The position numbers and the translations under genes were made by a program. This document shows positions 37,718 to 46,767 of a stretch of 64,000 bases of DNA, one piece after another (within the stretch, counting starts at the first letter, position 1; every line of letters starts with the position of its first letter). The notes below the pieces were generated by a model. The model saw only the letters and a program-made list of their open reading frames with translations, searched no databases and was not told the DNA's origin. The DNA is from Methylophilus aquaticus. GTDB lineage: Bacteria; Pseudomonadota; Gammaproteobacteria; Burkholderiales; Methylophilaceae. The stretch covers positions 214,161-278,160 of the forward strand of contig NZ_JAVCAP010000001.1 in NCBI RefSeq assembly GCF_030769565.1. The letters run 5' to 3'.

Positions 37718-38336
37718 TAATCAGTCCTTGCATGCACAGGTCCAGCATCATTTGTATCCGCGCCTCCAGTGGGCGCCAGTTTATCCACGCATCCTCTGCC
37801 ATATTAATGTGTAAGGCACACAGGCCGTGCATGGCGGCCCAGACAGTTTGGGCAATCAATACCGGGTCTTTGAAGCCGGGCTTGAACACACCAGCCTGCC
37901 ATGCATTGCTCACCACGCTAATCAACTGGTGATAAGCATCCTGCTCCGGGTTGTGTTGTTCAATGCTGGACAAGGCAGGGTCACAAGGCAGATGTGCCGT
38001 CATAAACATCATACGGTAGTGGTTAGGGTTAGTGAGCGCAAACTGCACATAATGCTGGCCAAATTGTACAAACCGTTCCAAAGGGTCAGAAATGCTTAAT
38101 GTTGACTTGAGTGCGCTGGCCAGTTTGAGCACGTCGGCATCTACCACTGCCCGCAGTAACTGTTCTTTGTCACTGAAATACAGGTAGATGCTTGTTGCTG
38201 AATAACCAATCCGCTTGGCAACTTCGCGCATGGTGACTGCCTCAACGCCATAGCTGACAAACAGTTCGCGTGCAGCATCGATGATCAGTGTGCGCAACAC
38301 CTGTTTTTCAGCTTCGGTTCTCACTTTTGGTGGCAT
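37704..38336 (-). CDS. TetR-family transcriptional regulator
   Basis: 210 residues with an N-terminal TetR helix-turn-helix (TMREVAKRIGYSATSIYLYF, about 40-60) and a C-terminal ligand domain. As first gene of the efflux operon it is probably its autorepressor, sensing a pump substrate. A dyad in the upstream region (38356-38392) is the likely operator. Confidence 0.9.
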   Translation of the reverse strand: MPPKVRTEAEKQVLRTLIIDAARELFVSYGVEAVTMREVAKRIGYSATSIYLYFSDKEQLLRAVVDADVLKLASALKSTLSISDPLERFVQFGQHYVQFALTNPNHYRMMFMTAHLPCDPALSSIEQHNPEQDAYHQLISVVSNAWQAGVFKPGFKDPVLIAQTVWAAMHGLCALHINMAEDAWINWRPLEARIQMMLDLCMQGLINDNK

Positions 38337-38355
38337 GGATAGAGCGCTAACAGCA

Positions 38356-38392
38356 TTAAATTAACTAGGTTAAGTTAACACTGTTAATTTAA
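38356..38392. promoter_or_regulatory. Probable TetR operator
   Basis: TTAAATTAAC (38356-38365) and GTTAATTTAA (38383-38392) are perfect inverted arms around a 17-bp centre that itself contains GTTAAGTTAAC. It lies 20 bp upstream of the regulator gene, so repression of the TetR-efflux operon is likely. Confidence 0.65.
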
Positions 38393-38562
38393 ATTGTCAA
38401 TCATGGCTGGTATTTATTTGCCAATTGGTGCAGAGTAACATTTGTGATACATCAATGACCTTGTTTGCGACGCAGGCAGGGGCATCCCGTATTACGTTAC
38501 TAGTAAATTTCATCAGGATGGTGCGCTGTAAACATAATGAATTCAAAAAAGGAGTGTTCGGT

Positions 38563-38949
38563 ATGAATGTGTCACAACGGTGGGTCAGTTTGGCTGGGCG
38601 AGTATTGTTATCTTCTATTTTTATCATCAGTGGTTTGGGCAAAGTGACTGATCCGGCTGGCACCATTGCCTATATCGAGAGCGTGAATGCGCCCATGCCG
38701 CAAGTGGCTTATGCGGTGGCCGTGTTTGTGGAGCTTGTGCTCGGGATTGCCTTGTTGATAGGGTTTAAGGCCAAGTTTGCTGCGGCGTGTATTGCATTGT
38801 TTACATTGGCTACCGCATTTATGTTTCATAGCAATATGGCCGATCAGGTACAACTGATCATGTTCTTGAAGAACATTACTATCGCAGGCGGGTTACTCGT
38901 CATTGTCGCTTTTGGTCCTGGCGGCTATAGTCTGGACCATCGACGTTAA
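38563..38949 (+). CDS. DoxX-family membrane protein
   Basis: 128 residues from ATG 38563, supported by AAAAAAGGAG upstream; earlier in-frame codons lie in the leader. It has four hydrophobic helices and the DoxX signature LLSSIFIISGLGKVTDPAGT. The family is often linked to quinone or thiol redox at the membrane; function here is unknown. The next gene follows after 13 bp, so the two are probably co-transcribed. Confidence 0.85.
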   Translation: MNVSQRWVSLAGRVLLSSIFIISGLGKVTDPAGTIAYIESVNAPMPQVAYAVAVFVELVLGIALLIGFKAKFAAACIALFTLATAFMFHSNMADQVQLIMFLKNITIAGGLLVIVAFGPGGYSLDHRR

Positions 38950-38962
38950 AAGTGAGGGTTTG

Positions 38963-39733
38963 ATGACCACAGTATTTGTATCACACGGCGCTCCCATGTT
39001 GGCTGTGGAACCTGGACAGACGGGAGTCATGTTGGCAGAACTGGCTAAAACCATGCCAAAGCCAGATGCAATATTGTGTGTCTCTGCCCACTGGGATACG
39101 AGGGTGCCCACGGTCAGTACAGCGCCGGAGATGGAGACCATACACGATTTTAGCGGCTTTCCGCAGGCGTTATTTGAAATTCAGTACGCTGCAAAAGGTG
39201 CACCGCTACTGGCAGCACGTGTGGTCGAATGTTTGCAGGCGGCGCAAATCTCTGTGCATACGCATGCTACACGCGGGTTGGATCATGGGGCTTGGGTGAC
39301 GCTCTCACTGATGTATCCGCAGGCTGAAATTCCGGTCACGCAATTGTCAATACAAAGCCGTGCATCTACCGCCAGCCAGTGTGCGCTAGGTCGGGCTTTG
39401 CAGCCTTTGCATGCGGAAAATATTCTGATTTTGGCTTCGGGTGCCGTCACGCATAACCTGGGGGATTTTTTCAGCCCGGAACGCGACGCCGCTGCTTTGC
39501 CATATGTGCAGGCTTTTGCTGATTGGGTTGGGCAGACGATTGCTGAAGAAGATGTAGACCAGTTGCTATTCTATCGTCAGCAGAGTGCGCATGGCGCACG
39601 TGCGCACCCGACCGAGGACCATCTGATGCCGTTATTTGTGGCACTGGGCGCCGCAGGTGCGAGCAAGGTACGGCGCTTGCAGCCAGAACTCACTTACGGA
39701 ATTCTGGCAATGGATGCTTATCTTTGGTTGTAA
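38963..39733 (+). CDS. Class III extradiol dioxygenase, DODA/YgiD type
   Basis: 256 residues from ATG 38963 (MTTVFVSHGAPMLA). Metal-binding residues sit in VSHGAP, SAHWDTR, LDHGAWVTLSLMYP and GARAHPTEDHLMPL, the pattern of the LigB/DODA family. E. coli YgiD has weak 4,5-DOPA dioxygenase activity; the physiological substrate is not known. It probably shares a promoter with doxX, suggesting quinone or catechol detoxification. Confidence 0.88.
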   Translation: MTTVFVSHGAPMLAVEPGQTGVMLAELAKTMPKPDAILCVSAHWDTRVPTVSTAPEMETIHDFSGFPQALFEIQYAAKGAPLLAARVVECLQAAQISVHTHATRGLDHGAWVTLSLMYPQAEIPVTQLSIQSRASTASQCALGRALQPLHAENILILASGAVTHNLGDFFSPERDAAALPYVQAFADWVGQTIAEEDVDQLLFYRQQSAHGARAHPTEDHLMPLFVALGAAGASKVRRLQPELTYGILAMDAYLWL

Positions 39734-39749
39734 AGCTGACTGCGGCTTG

Positions 39750-41105
39750 TTAGCGTAGCTCGTATTGATTGAGCTTGTTCCACAGTGAGCGCTCACTGAT
39801 TTCAAGCAGCTTTGCAGCCTTGGTTTTATTGCCTTGGCAACTGTCGAGTGCTTGTAAAATCAAGCGGCGCTCAATTGCCTCCGTGGCGCGCGGGATGGAC
39901 AACGATGTTGCAGTCGTCTGAGCCACGTTTTCTGCCGGTTTTATGGCTGGGGTTTGTGCAATGTCCGCCGGTAAGTGTTGTGGTTGAATCGCTTGTTGCC
40001 CTGCCAGAATCGCCGCGCGTTCCAGAATATTTTCCAACTCTCGCACATTGCCTGGCCATGCGTATTGCTGCAAACACAGGCGGGCCGCTGGACTTAACTG
40101 CGATGGCCGTTTGCTCAGAAAAAACTCTGCCAGCAAACTCACATCCTCACCACGCTGGCGCAAAGGAGGGACAGGCAGTTGAATGACATTCAAGCGGTAG
40201 TACAAATCTTCGCGCAGCTTGCCTTCCCTGACGGCTTGCATCGGATCGCGATTGGTGGCTGCCACAACACGCACATCCAGTTGTATCGGTCGATTGCCGC
40301 CTAATTTTTCGACCATGCTTTCCTGTAGTACGCGCAACAGTTTGGATTGCAGCTGTATTGGCATTTCGGTGATTTCATCCAGAAACAGCGTACCGCCATT
40401 GGCCAGTTCAAACTTGCCAATGCGTTCTTTGACTGCGCCGGTAAAGGCGCCTTTCTCATGCCCAAATAACTCTGATTCGAGGATGTCTGCTGGAATGGCT
40501 GCACAGTTGACGGCTACAAACAAGTGCTCCTTGCGTGAAGATGCCTCATGCAGCGCCTTGGCAACCAGCTCTTTGCCTGTCCCTGTTTCGCCAACAATAA
40601 AAACAGTTGCACGCTCGGGCGCGACCTGTTGAATCATATGTTTTAGCGCCTGCATGGGTGGGCTCTCGCCAATGATGCCACTGGCAAGCGGCTGGCTGGA
40701 TTCTTTAAAAAAAGAGTTTTCAAGCTGGATACGGTTAACGGTTAATGCTTTTTCGATGGCAATTTCCAGTGTTTCCAGTTCGAAGGGTCGCAAGATATAG
40801 TCGCTCGCTCCCAGCTTCATGGCTTCCACAGCGGTTTTGATTTCTCCCTGCGCCGTTACCATGATAAATGGCAGGTGTTCATATTGCTTGCGTATGGATT
40901 CGAGCAGCTGCAAGCCATTCATGCCTGGCATGTGCAAGTCGCTGACAATCAAGTCAATCTGTTGCTGCTGAATGACTTCAAGCGCTTCGCGGCCATTGCC
41001 CGCCGAAATCGCGCGATAACCCGCTTGCCGCAAACTGATTTCAAGCAGTCGCCGCATATGCGGTTCATCATCAACCGCCAGAATGGACTGTTGTGGGGGT
41101 GGCAT
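39750..41105 (-). CDS. Sigma54-dependent response regulator, NtrC family
   Basis: 451 residues. The receiver domain has phospho-acceptor Asp56 (LIVSDLHMPG). The central AAA+ domain has Walker A GETGTGKE and the sigma54-contact loop GAFTGA intact. The C-terminal Fis-type helix-turn-helix is LILQALDSCQGNKTKAAKLL. It activates RpoN promoters. It follows the sensor kinase gene by 1 bp. Candidate targets are the divergent sigma54 promoters at 48485-48727, which have two palindromes between them. Confidence 0.93.
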   Translation of the reverse strand: MPPPQQSILAVDDEPHMRRLLEISLRQAGYRAISAGNGREALEVIQQQQIDLIVSDLHMPGMNGLQLLESIRKQYEHLPFIMVTAQGEIKTAVEAMKLGASDYILRPFELETLEIAIEKALTVNRIQLENSFFKESSQPLASGIIGESPPMQALKHMIQQVAPERATVFIVGETGTGKELVAKALHEASSRKEHLFVAVNCAAIPADILESELFGHEKGAFTGAVKERIGKFELANGGTLFLDEITEMPIQLQSKLLRVLQESMVEKLGGNRPIQLDVRVVAATNRDPMQAVREGKLREDLYYRLNVIQLPVPPLRQRGEDVSLLAEFFLSKRPSQLSPAARLCLQQYAWPGNVRELENILERAAILAGQQAIQPQHLPADIAQTPAIKPAENVAQTTATSLSIPRATEAIERRLILQALDSCQGNKTKAAKLLEISERSLWNKLNQYELR

Positions 41106-41106
41106 A

Positions 41107-42768
41107 TTATTCTGAACTCAAAGGGAACGTAAGGTTAAATTGGGCACCTTGCCATTGGCTGGTGCAGTAACTGATTTTACCACCATGCGCTTCAACAATC
41201 TGTTTAACTACCGCCAGGCCTAGACCGACGCCACCGGCCCGCTGGGTGAAAAATGCTTCAAACAAGTGAGGCTGTTGCGATAACGGCACGCCGGGGCCAT
41301 TGTCTGCAACGCTGATCAGTGCATTGTTATCATGCGTGGACAAGCGGATATCAATATGACCGCCTTCGGGCAATATCTGGATGGCATTCATCAACAGATT
41401 TAATAATACTTGGGTCATCTGGTCCTGATCGGCTGCCACGGTCACAGGTTTCTCGCCATGCAGGGAAAGCGCGATGTTTCTGGAAGCGGCTTGATTTTGC
41501 AGCATGGCAGTGACATGTTGCAAATGCGATTGTAGCTCCAGCGGAATTTTATTGGGCAGGCGTGGCCGGGCCGAGTCAATCAGTGCGCTGACCAGCTTGT
41601 TCAGCCGCTCTGTTTCCGAAATAATAAAGCCCAATACCTCACGGCCGTCACTGCTCAATTGGGGCTCGCGTAACAGAACATCTGCTGAAGAACGCAAGAT
41701 ACCTAACGGCGTGCGCACTTCGTGGCTCATTGCGGCGGCCATTTCACCCACGACGGCCAGTTTGGCGGCCTGTGTGAGTTGTTGTTCTGATTCAGCCAGC
41801 TCTTCAGTCATCCTGGTGAATGCCTGGTGAAGCGCCTGAACCTCACTCGGCCCGCTCAGAACGGGAGGGACGGCATCTGGTTGCCGCAAGCGCTGCACAT
41901 AGCGCGTGAGGGCTTCCAGCGGGCGGCTGATATTTTGTCCAATGGGTCGCACCAGTAAAAGCGAGAATCCCAGAATGAGGCCCAGCAATACTACAAAAAT
42001 CAACCCTAGTCTGTGCACGGGCGCAACTGCAACATCATGATCTTTATTCAGAATGATTTGCCAGTCAGTGGTGGGCAAGGTGCTGGCAAGGGGCGCACGC
42101 GTGTGCAGACTATGTTTTTTATCTGACCAGTTGTTTGATTGCGCAAGGAGGTGCCCCCTGCTGTCAACCAATGCCAGTTCTGTGCTGTGCTGTGCCGCAT
42201 GATCCAGCATATTGCCAATCACATGCCAGTTAAAGGTAGCGACCAAGTGGCCCAGTGGCTGTAATGTGATTTGAGAAATCACTGGCGCGGAAATCATTAA
42301 CTGCTGATTGGTTAAGTGATAAATGATGATTGGGTGCTTATTCTCCTGAAAGGACATCCAAACCGGGGGCGTGCCCAGTAATTGCCCGATATTGGCAGGC
42401 TTGCTGGAGGCGATGACTCTGGATTCCAAGTCTACAACATCAATACTTGCATATTGCCCGGCATAGCTTCGTCCGGTCTCTGCCAGAAAAATGGACAACC
42501 TTTTATCAATGTCTCCGATTTGCATGTCTTGCATAATTGCAAGCTGGCTCCAGCTGGTTATATTCTGGATGCGCTCAAACAAGACTCTGTCTATATGCTC
42601 GGCGACTGCTTTACCCGTGGTTTGCAAGTCGTGCTGGATTTCGATGCGAAGTGCTTGACGGGCTTGGTAAAAACTCAATAGGCTGACCAACAGTGCAGGC
42701 AGCAGACCTGCCAGCAGAAATGCAATTAAAAGCATTTTTCTGATAGTGAGTGGGGCCTTAAAAGACAT
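41107..42768 (-). CDS. Membrane sensor histidine kinase with periplasmic Cache-like domain
   Basis: 553 residues from ATG 42768 (MSFKAPLTIRKM). TM1 (about 12-34), a periplasmic dCache-like domain of about 240 residues with DVVDLESRVIASS, TM2 (about 275-297), a HAMP segment, HisKA with the phospho-His in AAMSHEVRTPLG, and HATPase_c with NLLMNAIQ (N box) and DNGPGVP (G1). It is the cognate kinase of the NtrC-type regulator and faces the porin-like and PstS-like genes. Confidence 0.92.
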   Translation of the reverse strand: MSFKAPLTIRKMLLIAFLLAGLLPALLVSLLSFYQARQALRIEIQHDLQTTGKAVAEHIDRVLFERIQNITSWSQLAIMQDMQIGDIDKRLSIFLAETGRSYAGQYASIDVVDLESRVIASSKPANIGQLLGTPPVWMSFQENKHPIIIYHLTNQQLMISAPVISQITLQPLGHLVATFNWHVIGNMLDHAAQHSTELALVDSRGHLLAQSNNWSDKKHSLHTRAPLASTLPTTDWQIILNKDHDVAVAPVHRLGLIFVVLLGLILGFSLLLVRPIGQNISRPLEALTRYVQRLRQPDAVPPVLSGPSEVQALHQAFTRMTEELAESEQQLTQAAKLAVVGEMAAAMSHEVRTPLGILRSSADVLLREPQLSSDGREVLGFIISETERLNKLVSALIDSARPRLPNKIPLELQSHLQHVTAMLQNQAASRNIALSLHGEKPVTVAADQDQMTQVLLNLLMNAIQILPEGGHIDIRLSTHDNNALISVADNGPGVPLSQQPHLFEAFFTQRAGGVGLGLAVVKQIVEAHGGKISYCTSQWQGAQFNLTFPLSSE

Positions 42769-42827
42769 GGAGTATGAGAAAATGTTGTTTACGGGGTATG
42801 GCAAGTCTTGTCATCAGGAATGCGGAT

Positions 42828-43850
42828 ATGTTCATAAATTTCTTCAGAGTCGTGGTTAGTGTAATCAGCCTGTGTGTGCTCTGCAAGCCGCTTTTTGCTG
42901 AAGAGCATGCTTCCTTCTGGGAGGGCTTCAGAGTGGGCGGGTACAGCAGTGCTGATCTGCGCATTCCCCGTACAGAGCCGACACAACTTAAACTGAATGA
43001 AATCAGCATGATTGTGACCTGGGATCAGGGCACACGCGTCAAATTCTTTAGCGAGCTGGAGCTCGAAAATCCTGTTTCGTATGACCACCATCTCGGCTTG
43101 CACAGTAAGCAAAGCTATGTGGATCTTGAGCGGTTTTATCTTGATTACAGCTTAAGTGAAAAAAGTAATGTGCGTGTCGGGCGCTTTTTGAGCCCGGTCG
43201 GACGCTGGAATCAGTTACATGCACCTCCTTTGGTTTGGACTGCCAGTCGTCCACTGGTGACTACAGAGTTGTTTCCGGCTGCGCTGAACGGATTGATGCT
43301 GTTTGGGAATGTGCCGTTGCAAGAGCGTTCGCTGGAGTATCAGGTGTATGCCGAGGGGTTAAAAGATCAGCGAAAAGAGCGCGATGAGCGCACCTATCGT
43401 GATGTCAAAGGCGCCCGGTTTGCCATCAATAACATTTTTAACTTTGCCAGTGAAAATGCCGGCCTGAATACCTTGGGGCTTAATCTCGCCAGTTATCAGG
43501 AGGATCGCCCCGGAGCACCGGCCTATCGTTTGATTGGCATTGATTTTTTACTTGAGTTTGACCGCTGGGAGCTCAGCGGAGAGGCATACAGCCGCAACAC
43601 TTCACAAGGCAAGGATGCAGGCAGTGGCGCGTATTTACAGAGTGCGTACCTGATTCGCAATGACTGGTACTGGATTACGCGGTTGGAGAACCTGCATTAT
43701 CCAGCTGAGCAGAATGCAGAACGCTGGGTATTAGGCGTGACTAAAAGACTGAAACCCAATCAGCTGCTGAAGTTCGAGTTTGTGGGGGGAAGCGCCGAGT
43801 ACGAAGATATCCCGCGTGGTTTTACAACTTCATTTGCGGTGATGTTCTAA
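42828..43850 (+). CDS. Putative outer-membrane beta-barrel protein of unknown function
   Basis: 340 residues from ATG 42828, chosen because it gives a clean signal peptide (MFINFFRVVVSVISLCVLCK, then PLFAEEH) with AGGA upstream. The mature part alternates polar and aromatic residues and ends ...TTSFAVMF, the C-terminal Phe of barrel proteins. RVGRFLSPVGRWNQLHAPP resembles the phosphate-selective or general porin style where a strand crosses the barrel. The stop overlaps the next gene by 1 bp. It is divergent from the sensor kinase, so it may be a regulated porin or part of signal reception. Confidence 0.75.
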   Translation: MFINFFRVVVSVISLCVLCKPLFAEEHASFWEGFRVGGYSSADLRIPRTEPTQLKLNEISMIVTWDQGTRVKFFSELELENPVSYDHHLGLHSKQSYVDLERFYLDYSLSEKSNVRVGRFLSPVGRWNQLHAPPLVWTASRPLVTTELFPAALNGLMLFGNVPLQERSLEYQVYAEGLKDQRKERDERTYRDVKGARFAINNIFNFASENAGLNTLGLNLASYQEDRPGAPAYRLIGIDFLLEFDRWELSGEAYSRNTSQGKDAGSGAYLQSAYLIRNDWYWITRLENLHYPAEQNAERWVLGVTKRLKPNQLLKFEFVGGSAEYEDIPRGFTTSFAVMF

Positions 43851-44344
43851 TGTTTTCCAGATTTAGAAGCTGTGTGCTGGTTTCGATGTTCTGCGTTTGG
43901 TCGAGCGCAGGACTGGCTGTAGAGGATCCCGTTATTGCCGTGATTGTATCTGCATTATCTGCGAATGCGGTTAGTGTGTCAGTGGGTGATCTGGCCTCGA
44001 TTTACTGGAGAAAAACGTTGTATAACGCCCATGGCAAGCCCTTGCATCCAGTGAATTTATTTGCGGAGCATCCCCTGCGGGTCCGCTTTTCGCAGCAAGT
44101 GTTACACAGCCATCCCAAGTCACAATTGGGGTATTGGAACGGGTTGTATTTTAACGGCGTACTCCCGCCCTATACTGTGCAGTCAGAGGAGGCGATGCTT
44201 CGTTATGTCGCCGATACCGAGAATGCTGTGGGGTATGTAGACGCCTGCAAGGTCGATTTACGTGTCCGCGCAGTGTTATGGGTCAGTAACGGTAAAGTTC
44301 TGACTGAGTCACCCATGTTGCACTGTGAAACGCTGAATCCTTGA
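43850..44344 (+). CDS. Small periplasmic PstS-like (substrate-binding fold) protein
   Basis: 164 residues, signal peptide MFSRFRSCVLVSMFCVWSSA. The mature part resembles one lobe of phosphate-type solute-binding proteins: VSVGDLASIYWRKTLYNAHG, then PVNLF, and the late NAVGYVDACKV motif like the GAIGY segment of PstS. No transporter genes are adjacent, so it may work as a ligand sensor for the neighbouring kinase or as a periplasmic partner of the barrel protein (stop/start overlap TAATG). Confidence 0.7.
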   Translation: MFSRFRSCVLVSMFCVWSSAGLAVEDPVIAVIVSALSANAVSVSVGDLASIYWRKTLYNAHGKPLHPVNLFAEHPLRVRFSQQVLHSHPKSQLGYWNGLYFNGVLPPYTVQSEEAMLRYVADTENAVGYVDACKVDLRVRAVLWVSNGKVLTESPMLHCETLNP

Positions 44345-46060
44345 TTAGCTCTTGCCTGCCGGGCGGCTATTGGGCATGTTAAGTTCTACATGCTGTGCGT
44401 GGCGCGTTGCCAATGGTGGTAAATGCAATTGTGCCCTGACATCCTGATTAGCCATCAGCCAGCCAACTTCGGCATGACATACTTCAGACTTCAGTTCATA
44501 CGCCGTGAGCAGCGTGCAGAACAGATCGTCATGGCTTAAAGGAAAGTTTGCATAAGGCCGGATTTGCGACAGTTGGTAGTCAAAATGCTGACCTAGCCAT
44601 AAAATTGCCGGCACATGGGTCTGCTCTTTGGGGGCGATTACATAAGGCGCAGCATGTAAGTAAATGCCATGTTCGCCGAGTGATTCACCATGGTCAGCCA
44701 CATACAACATGGCAGTTTCATGACTGTTATCATATTGTTTGAGAAAGCTGATCACCTGACTCAAAAAGTAATCTGTGTATAAAATGGCGTTGTCATAAGC
44801 ATTGTCGATTTCTTCTTGGCTGCACTGCGACAAATCGCTTTTGTGGCAGGCCGGTGTGAACTTCTCAAAGGTCTTGGGGTAGCGTCGGTAATACTCCGGG
44901 CCGTGATTGCCCATCTGATGCAACACAATCAACATGTCCTGCTTTTGATGCCCAGCGACGACTTTTTCCAGCCCTTTCAGCATCCCCACATCGCGACATT
45001 CGCCACTGTCACACACGGTATTGCGGGCGGGTGTTTGATAGTCCTCATAGGGCATGCGGATCGCCACGCCTTTGGAATCGGAGTTATTGTCCCGCCACAG
45101 CACGTTGACACCATGGTCTTTCAACACATCCAGTGCGTTTTCCATGTGTTTGGCTTTGTCTTCGCTATATTCACGGCGCCCCAGTGCCGAAAACATACAG
45201 GGCACCGAAACCCCTGTTGATGTGCCGCATGACGAGACTTGACTAAAGCTGAGAACCTGCTCTTGCGCTAGGCGAGGATTAGTCAACTTGTGATAGCCAT
45301 TGAGTGAAAAGCGGTCATACCGTGCAGTCTCACCGACCACCACAATAATCAACTCATGTTTGCCACCTGTCACAATACGTTTTGCATCTTTGGCAACGCC
45401 GACAATGACTCTGGATTCCGGTAGGCGAAACTGTTGGGTTCCCCATTTGATCAGAGAGTAATGCACAAACGTGGGGTTGGCATACATTCTGACCAGCTTG
45501 TGTTCGCGCACAAAGCTGGCAAAGCCCGCAGACTGTGGCAATACACAACCAACCATTAATGCCAGCAACAATCCGATATGGAGTGCACGCTTGGACAAGC
45601 GCTCACGCACAAAGCAGCTGGAGGGTGCTTTAAAAAACACCCATAACGCTGGCAAAATTCCGAACAGTCCGAGATAAAGCACCATTTCCCACGAAAACAG
45701 GCCTGCGATTTCCTTACTGTCAGTTTGTATAAAGTTATCCAGCATCACTGTGTCAATGATGATGCCGTACTGATGCATATAAAATCCTGCGGCGGCACTG
45801 ATGATCAGTGTGATTGACAATAACCAGCGTGCCATGCGCCCATGTGTAATTAGCAATAACCAGACCGCCGTTGCCAACGTGAAAAACAAGACCAGACTGA
45901 TCAATAGCCCTGTCTGATGCATTCCTAAAGGATATAGCTGCCATAAACGGGACAATAATGCCTGGTTGCCAAACAACATCAGCCAAAGGGTTACTGCCCA
46001 TATCAGACTTGTTTGCGGAGAAAAGAGTTGTCGGACAGGATTCAAAAATCGTGAAAGCAT
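44345..46060 (-). CDS. Phosphoethanolamine transferase, EptA-like
   Basis: 571 residues from ATG 46060 (MLSRFLNPVRQLF); upstream in-frame codons lie in the PAP2 gene. It has five N-terminal membrane helices and a periplasmic sulfatase-like domain with VVVGETARYDRFSLNGY, the Thr-nucleophile region SSCGTSTGVSVPCMFS and DHGESLGEHGIYLHA. This fits EptA, which adds phosphoethanolamine to lipid A phosphates and lowers binding of cationic peptides. It is the last gene of a three-gene operon; its start overlaps PAP2 by 19 bp. Confidence 0.9.
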   Translation of the reverse strand: MLSRFLNPVRQLFSPQTSLIWAVTLWLMLFGNQALLSRLWQLYPLGMHQTGLLISLVLFFTLATAVWLLLITHGRMARWLLSITLIISAAAGFYMHQYGIIIDTVMLDNFIQTDSKEIAGLFSWEMVLYLGLFGILPALWVFFKAPSSCFVRERLSKRALHIGLLLALMVGCVLPQSAGFASFVREHKLVRMYANPTFVHYSLIKWGTQQFRLPESRVIVGVAKDAKRIVTGGKHELIIVVVGETARYDRFSLNGYHKLTNPRLAQEQVLSFSQVSSCGTSTGVSVPCMFSALGRREYSEDKAKHMENALDVLKDHGVNVLWRDNNSDSKGVAIRMPYEDYQTPARNTVCDSGECRDVGMLKGLEKVVAGHQKQDMLIVLHQMGNHGPEYYRRYPKTFEKFTPACHKSDLSQCSQEEIDNAYDNAILYTDYFLSQVISFLKQYDNSHETAMLYVADHGESLGEHGIYLHAAPYVIAPKEQTHVPAILWLGQHFDYQLSQIRPYANFPLSHDDLFCTLLTAYELKSEVCHAEVGWLMANQDVRAQLHLPPLATRHAQHVELNMPNSRPAGKS

Positions 46061-46767
46061 GAGGGGTGACTTCTTGTAAATGATAAAACACAGAGCAACA
46101 GTCCGCACATCAGCCATACGGAGCTCAATGTGTGCGAGAGAAAATGGGCGCCACGCATTTGTTGTGACCAGCCCAGTAACAGGCCTGCCGCTAACCCCAG
46201 CAAGGCCACCGCCAGTGCTTTGCGTGGATGGTGTGGCAGCCATAACAGACACAAGGCTGATAGCCATAAGCCACTGGTGGCGTGACCCGCTGGAAAACAG
46301 TGCCCCGCTTCAGTGGCGGCATGCCATGAAAAAGCCGGGACCCAGGCAATATGACCACCATAACGGGTGATATCCCATGGGCAGGCGTGTGGCATCAGGT
46401 GTTTCATCCATGCCACCAGGCTACTGTTTACCAATGCCAGCCCGACTATCCAGCGCAATGCGTAAGCGCTTAATGTATAGCCATGCAGTTTTGCAGGTAA
46501 ATGTGCTGCGATCGTGGTGGGCAATACCGCAAGAAACAGGAGAATCAGCCAGCAACCAATCAGTATTTTTTTTGCATATGCATGCATGACAGTTTCAAAT
46601 AAAAAATCGTGCTTTAGTTGAAACCTTTGCTGGTGAAAGTCAAAGGCTTGATCTGCAAGCGTAATATCGATATGCGTTCCATTGGCCAGCCAGACAATGA
46701 CGGCTGCCGCAACAAGCCATCCTGCCCACAGGCAGATCAATGTTCGGCCAGGTAACCAGGTTTCCAT
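46042..46767 (-). CDS. PAP2-family membrane phosphatase
   Basis: 241 residues, about six membrane helices. PAP2 motifs: a basic start at KHLMPHACPWD, then CFPAGHATSG (PSGH motif) and QMRGAHFLSHTLSS (SRxxxxxHxxxD-like). It removes phosphate from lipid or undecaprenyl phosphates. Placed between two phosphoethanolamine transferases, it may recycle lipid carriers or trim lipid A phosphates (LpxE/LpxT-like activity is possible). It overlaps both neighbours. Confidence 0.88.
   Translation of the reverse strand: METWLPGRTLICLWAGWLVAAAVIVWLANGTHIDITLADQAFDFHQQRFQLKHDFLFETVMHAYAKKILIGCWLILLFLAVLPTTIAAHLPAKLHGYTLSAYALRWIVGLALVNSSLVAWMKHLMPHACPWDITRYGGHIAWVPAFSWHAATEAGHCFPAGHATSGLWLSALCLLWLPHHPRKALAVALLGLAAGLLLGWSQQMRGAHFLSHTLSSVWLMCGLLLCVLSFTRSHPSCFHDF

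Noticed and set aside
42780..42815. Sigma54 promoter before the barrel-protein gene (TGGCAAGTCTTGTC)
   Set aside because: The GC of the -12 element is absent at the required spacing from GG.
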